Positions 63,820 through 64,000 of a DNA stretch of 64,000 nucleotides are shown piece after piece. Position numbers and translations under genes: made by a program. Positions within the stretch are counted from its first letter, which is position 1. Each line of letters starts with the position of its first letter. The notes under the pieces are model-generated. The model saw only the letters and a program-made list of their open reading frames with translations. It searched no databases and was not told the origin of the DNA. This DNA is from Paracoccus kondratievae (GTDB lineage Bacteria; Pseudomonadota; Alphaproteobacteria; Rhodobacterales; Rhodobacteraceae), in NCBI RefSeq assembly GCF_009301415.1, contig NZ_CP045074.1, forward strand, positions 62,001 through 126,000. The letters run 5' to 3'.

Positions 63820-64000
63820 TCACTTCACCGTGCGGAGTTTCGAGCGGTCGATGGTCAGGGCGATAGCCGCGATCAGGACCAGTCCGAACAGCATCTGCTG
63901 CTGTGTCGCCTCGATCCCCAGATACAGCATCGAAGCGCGGATCACGGCCACGATCAGCGTGCCGATCAGCGTGTTCAGCACGCCGCCGACACCACCGGTC
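63820..64000 (-). CDS. Sugar ABC importer permease (RbsC type), partial
   Basis: Only the last 60 residues are in the window, reading GGVGGVLNTLIGTLIVAVIR then ASMLYLGIEATQQQMLFGLV and a final helix ending TIDRSKLRTVK. This is the C-terminus of an RbsC-type permease, with the usual NTLIGTLIVAVI and GLVLIAAIALTID pattern. The stop is 7 bp before the ADH start, so they share an operon. The rest of the importer must lie beyond the right edge. Confidence 0.85.
   Translation of the reverse strand, partial: TGGVGGVLNTLIGTLIVAVIRASMLYLGIEATQQQMLFGLVLIAAIALTIDRSKLRTVK

Noticed and set aside
1..64000. tRNA, rRNA, riboswitch or CRISPR candidates
   Set aside because: No cloverleaf-like segment ending in CCA, ribosomal RNA motif, conserved riboswitch core or regular repeat-spacer array was recognised by eye; a covariance-model scan would be decisive.

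Overview
The window reads as a high-GC alphaproteobacterial replicon, most like a Paracoccus-type member of the Rhodobacterales. The basis is the chromosomal gene content of the left part, G/C-ending codon use, EF-P modification genes, and a rhamnose locus in the gene order known from Rhizobium leguminosarum. The assignment is by recognition, not by a search. LAYOUT. 1-19.2 kb looks like intact core chromosome: the end of iolB, a five-gene dipeptide/oligopeptide ABC importer, epmB, an Lrp regulator divergent from hppD plus a Rieske protein, an RTX calcium-binding protein divergent from a PepSY/response-regulator/sensor-kinase operon, panB-panC, argC, efp, epmA and a lipoprotein lytic transglycosylase. 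19.2-24.3 kb is a decayed junction: a metallophosphoesterase broken by three frameshifts, a truncated galactose-dehydrogenase-like start, an IlvD/Edd sugar-acid dehydratase with an in-frame amber codon, an intact AraD1-type gene and an IS630 scrap. 24.3-34.9 kb is a complete L-rhamnose locus (rhaRSTPQUK divergent from rhaDI). 34.9-43.8 kb holds a BCCT-transporter scrap and a hydroxamate-siderophore-type iron uptake locus (FecI sigma factor, FecR, TonB receptor, FhuD/FhuB/FhuC-like importer, siderophore reductase) in which three genes carry deletions or frameshifts. 43.8-48.1 kb is another scrap zone around an IS21-family element. 48.1-64 kb is an intact catabolic supercluster: etfBA, a sugar-phosphate-isomerase-like protein, a DUF993-like protein, an SDR and an acyl-CoA dehydrogenase in one operon; a CoA-transferase/enoyl-CoA hydratase/glycerate kinase operon; two aldo/keto reductases; and a GMC oxidoreductase/ALDH/ADH/sugar ABC permease operon running off the right edge. 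HOW THE GENES WORK TOGETHER. EpmB, EF-P and EpmA are the parts needed for beta-lysylation of EF-P, relieving polyproline stalling. RhaSTPQ imports rhamnose, RhaU, RhaI, RhaK and RhaD convert it to central metabolites, and RhaR represses. The 48-64 kb supercluster looks like import and stepwise oxidation of a polyol or sugar to an acid, CoA transfer, then acyl-CoA dehydrogenation with electrons passed to ETF; the substrate is unknown. Three of its promoters carry the same inverted repeat TAAC-N6-GTTA, so they are probably one regulon, but no regulator gene is visible. The divergent RTX/PepSY region carries three TGTCAG-type direct-repeat pairs at exactly 11-bp spacing, a good candidate binding site for the adjacent OmpR-type regulator. 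Clear lesions are confined to about 19.8-48.1 kb and are absent from both flanks. No tRNA, rRNA, CRISPR array or replication origin was recognised.
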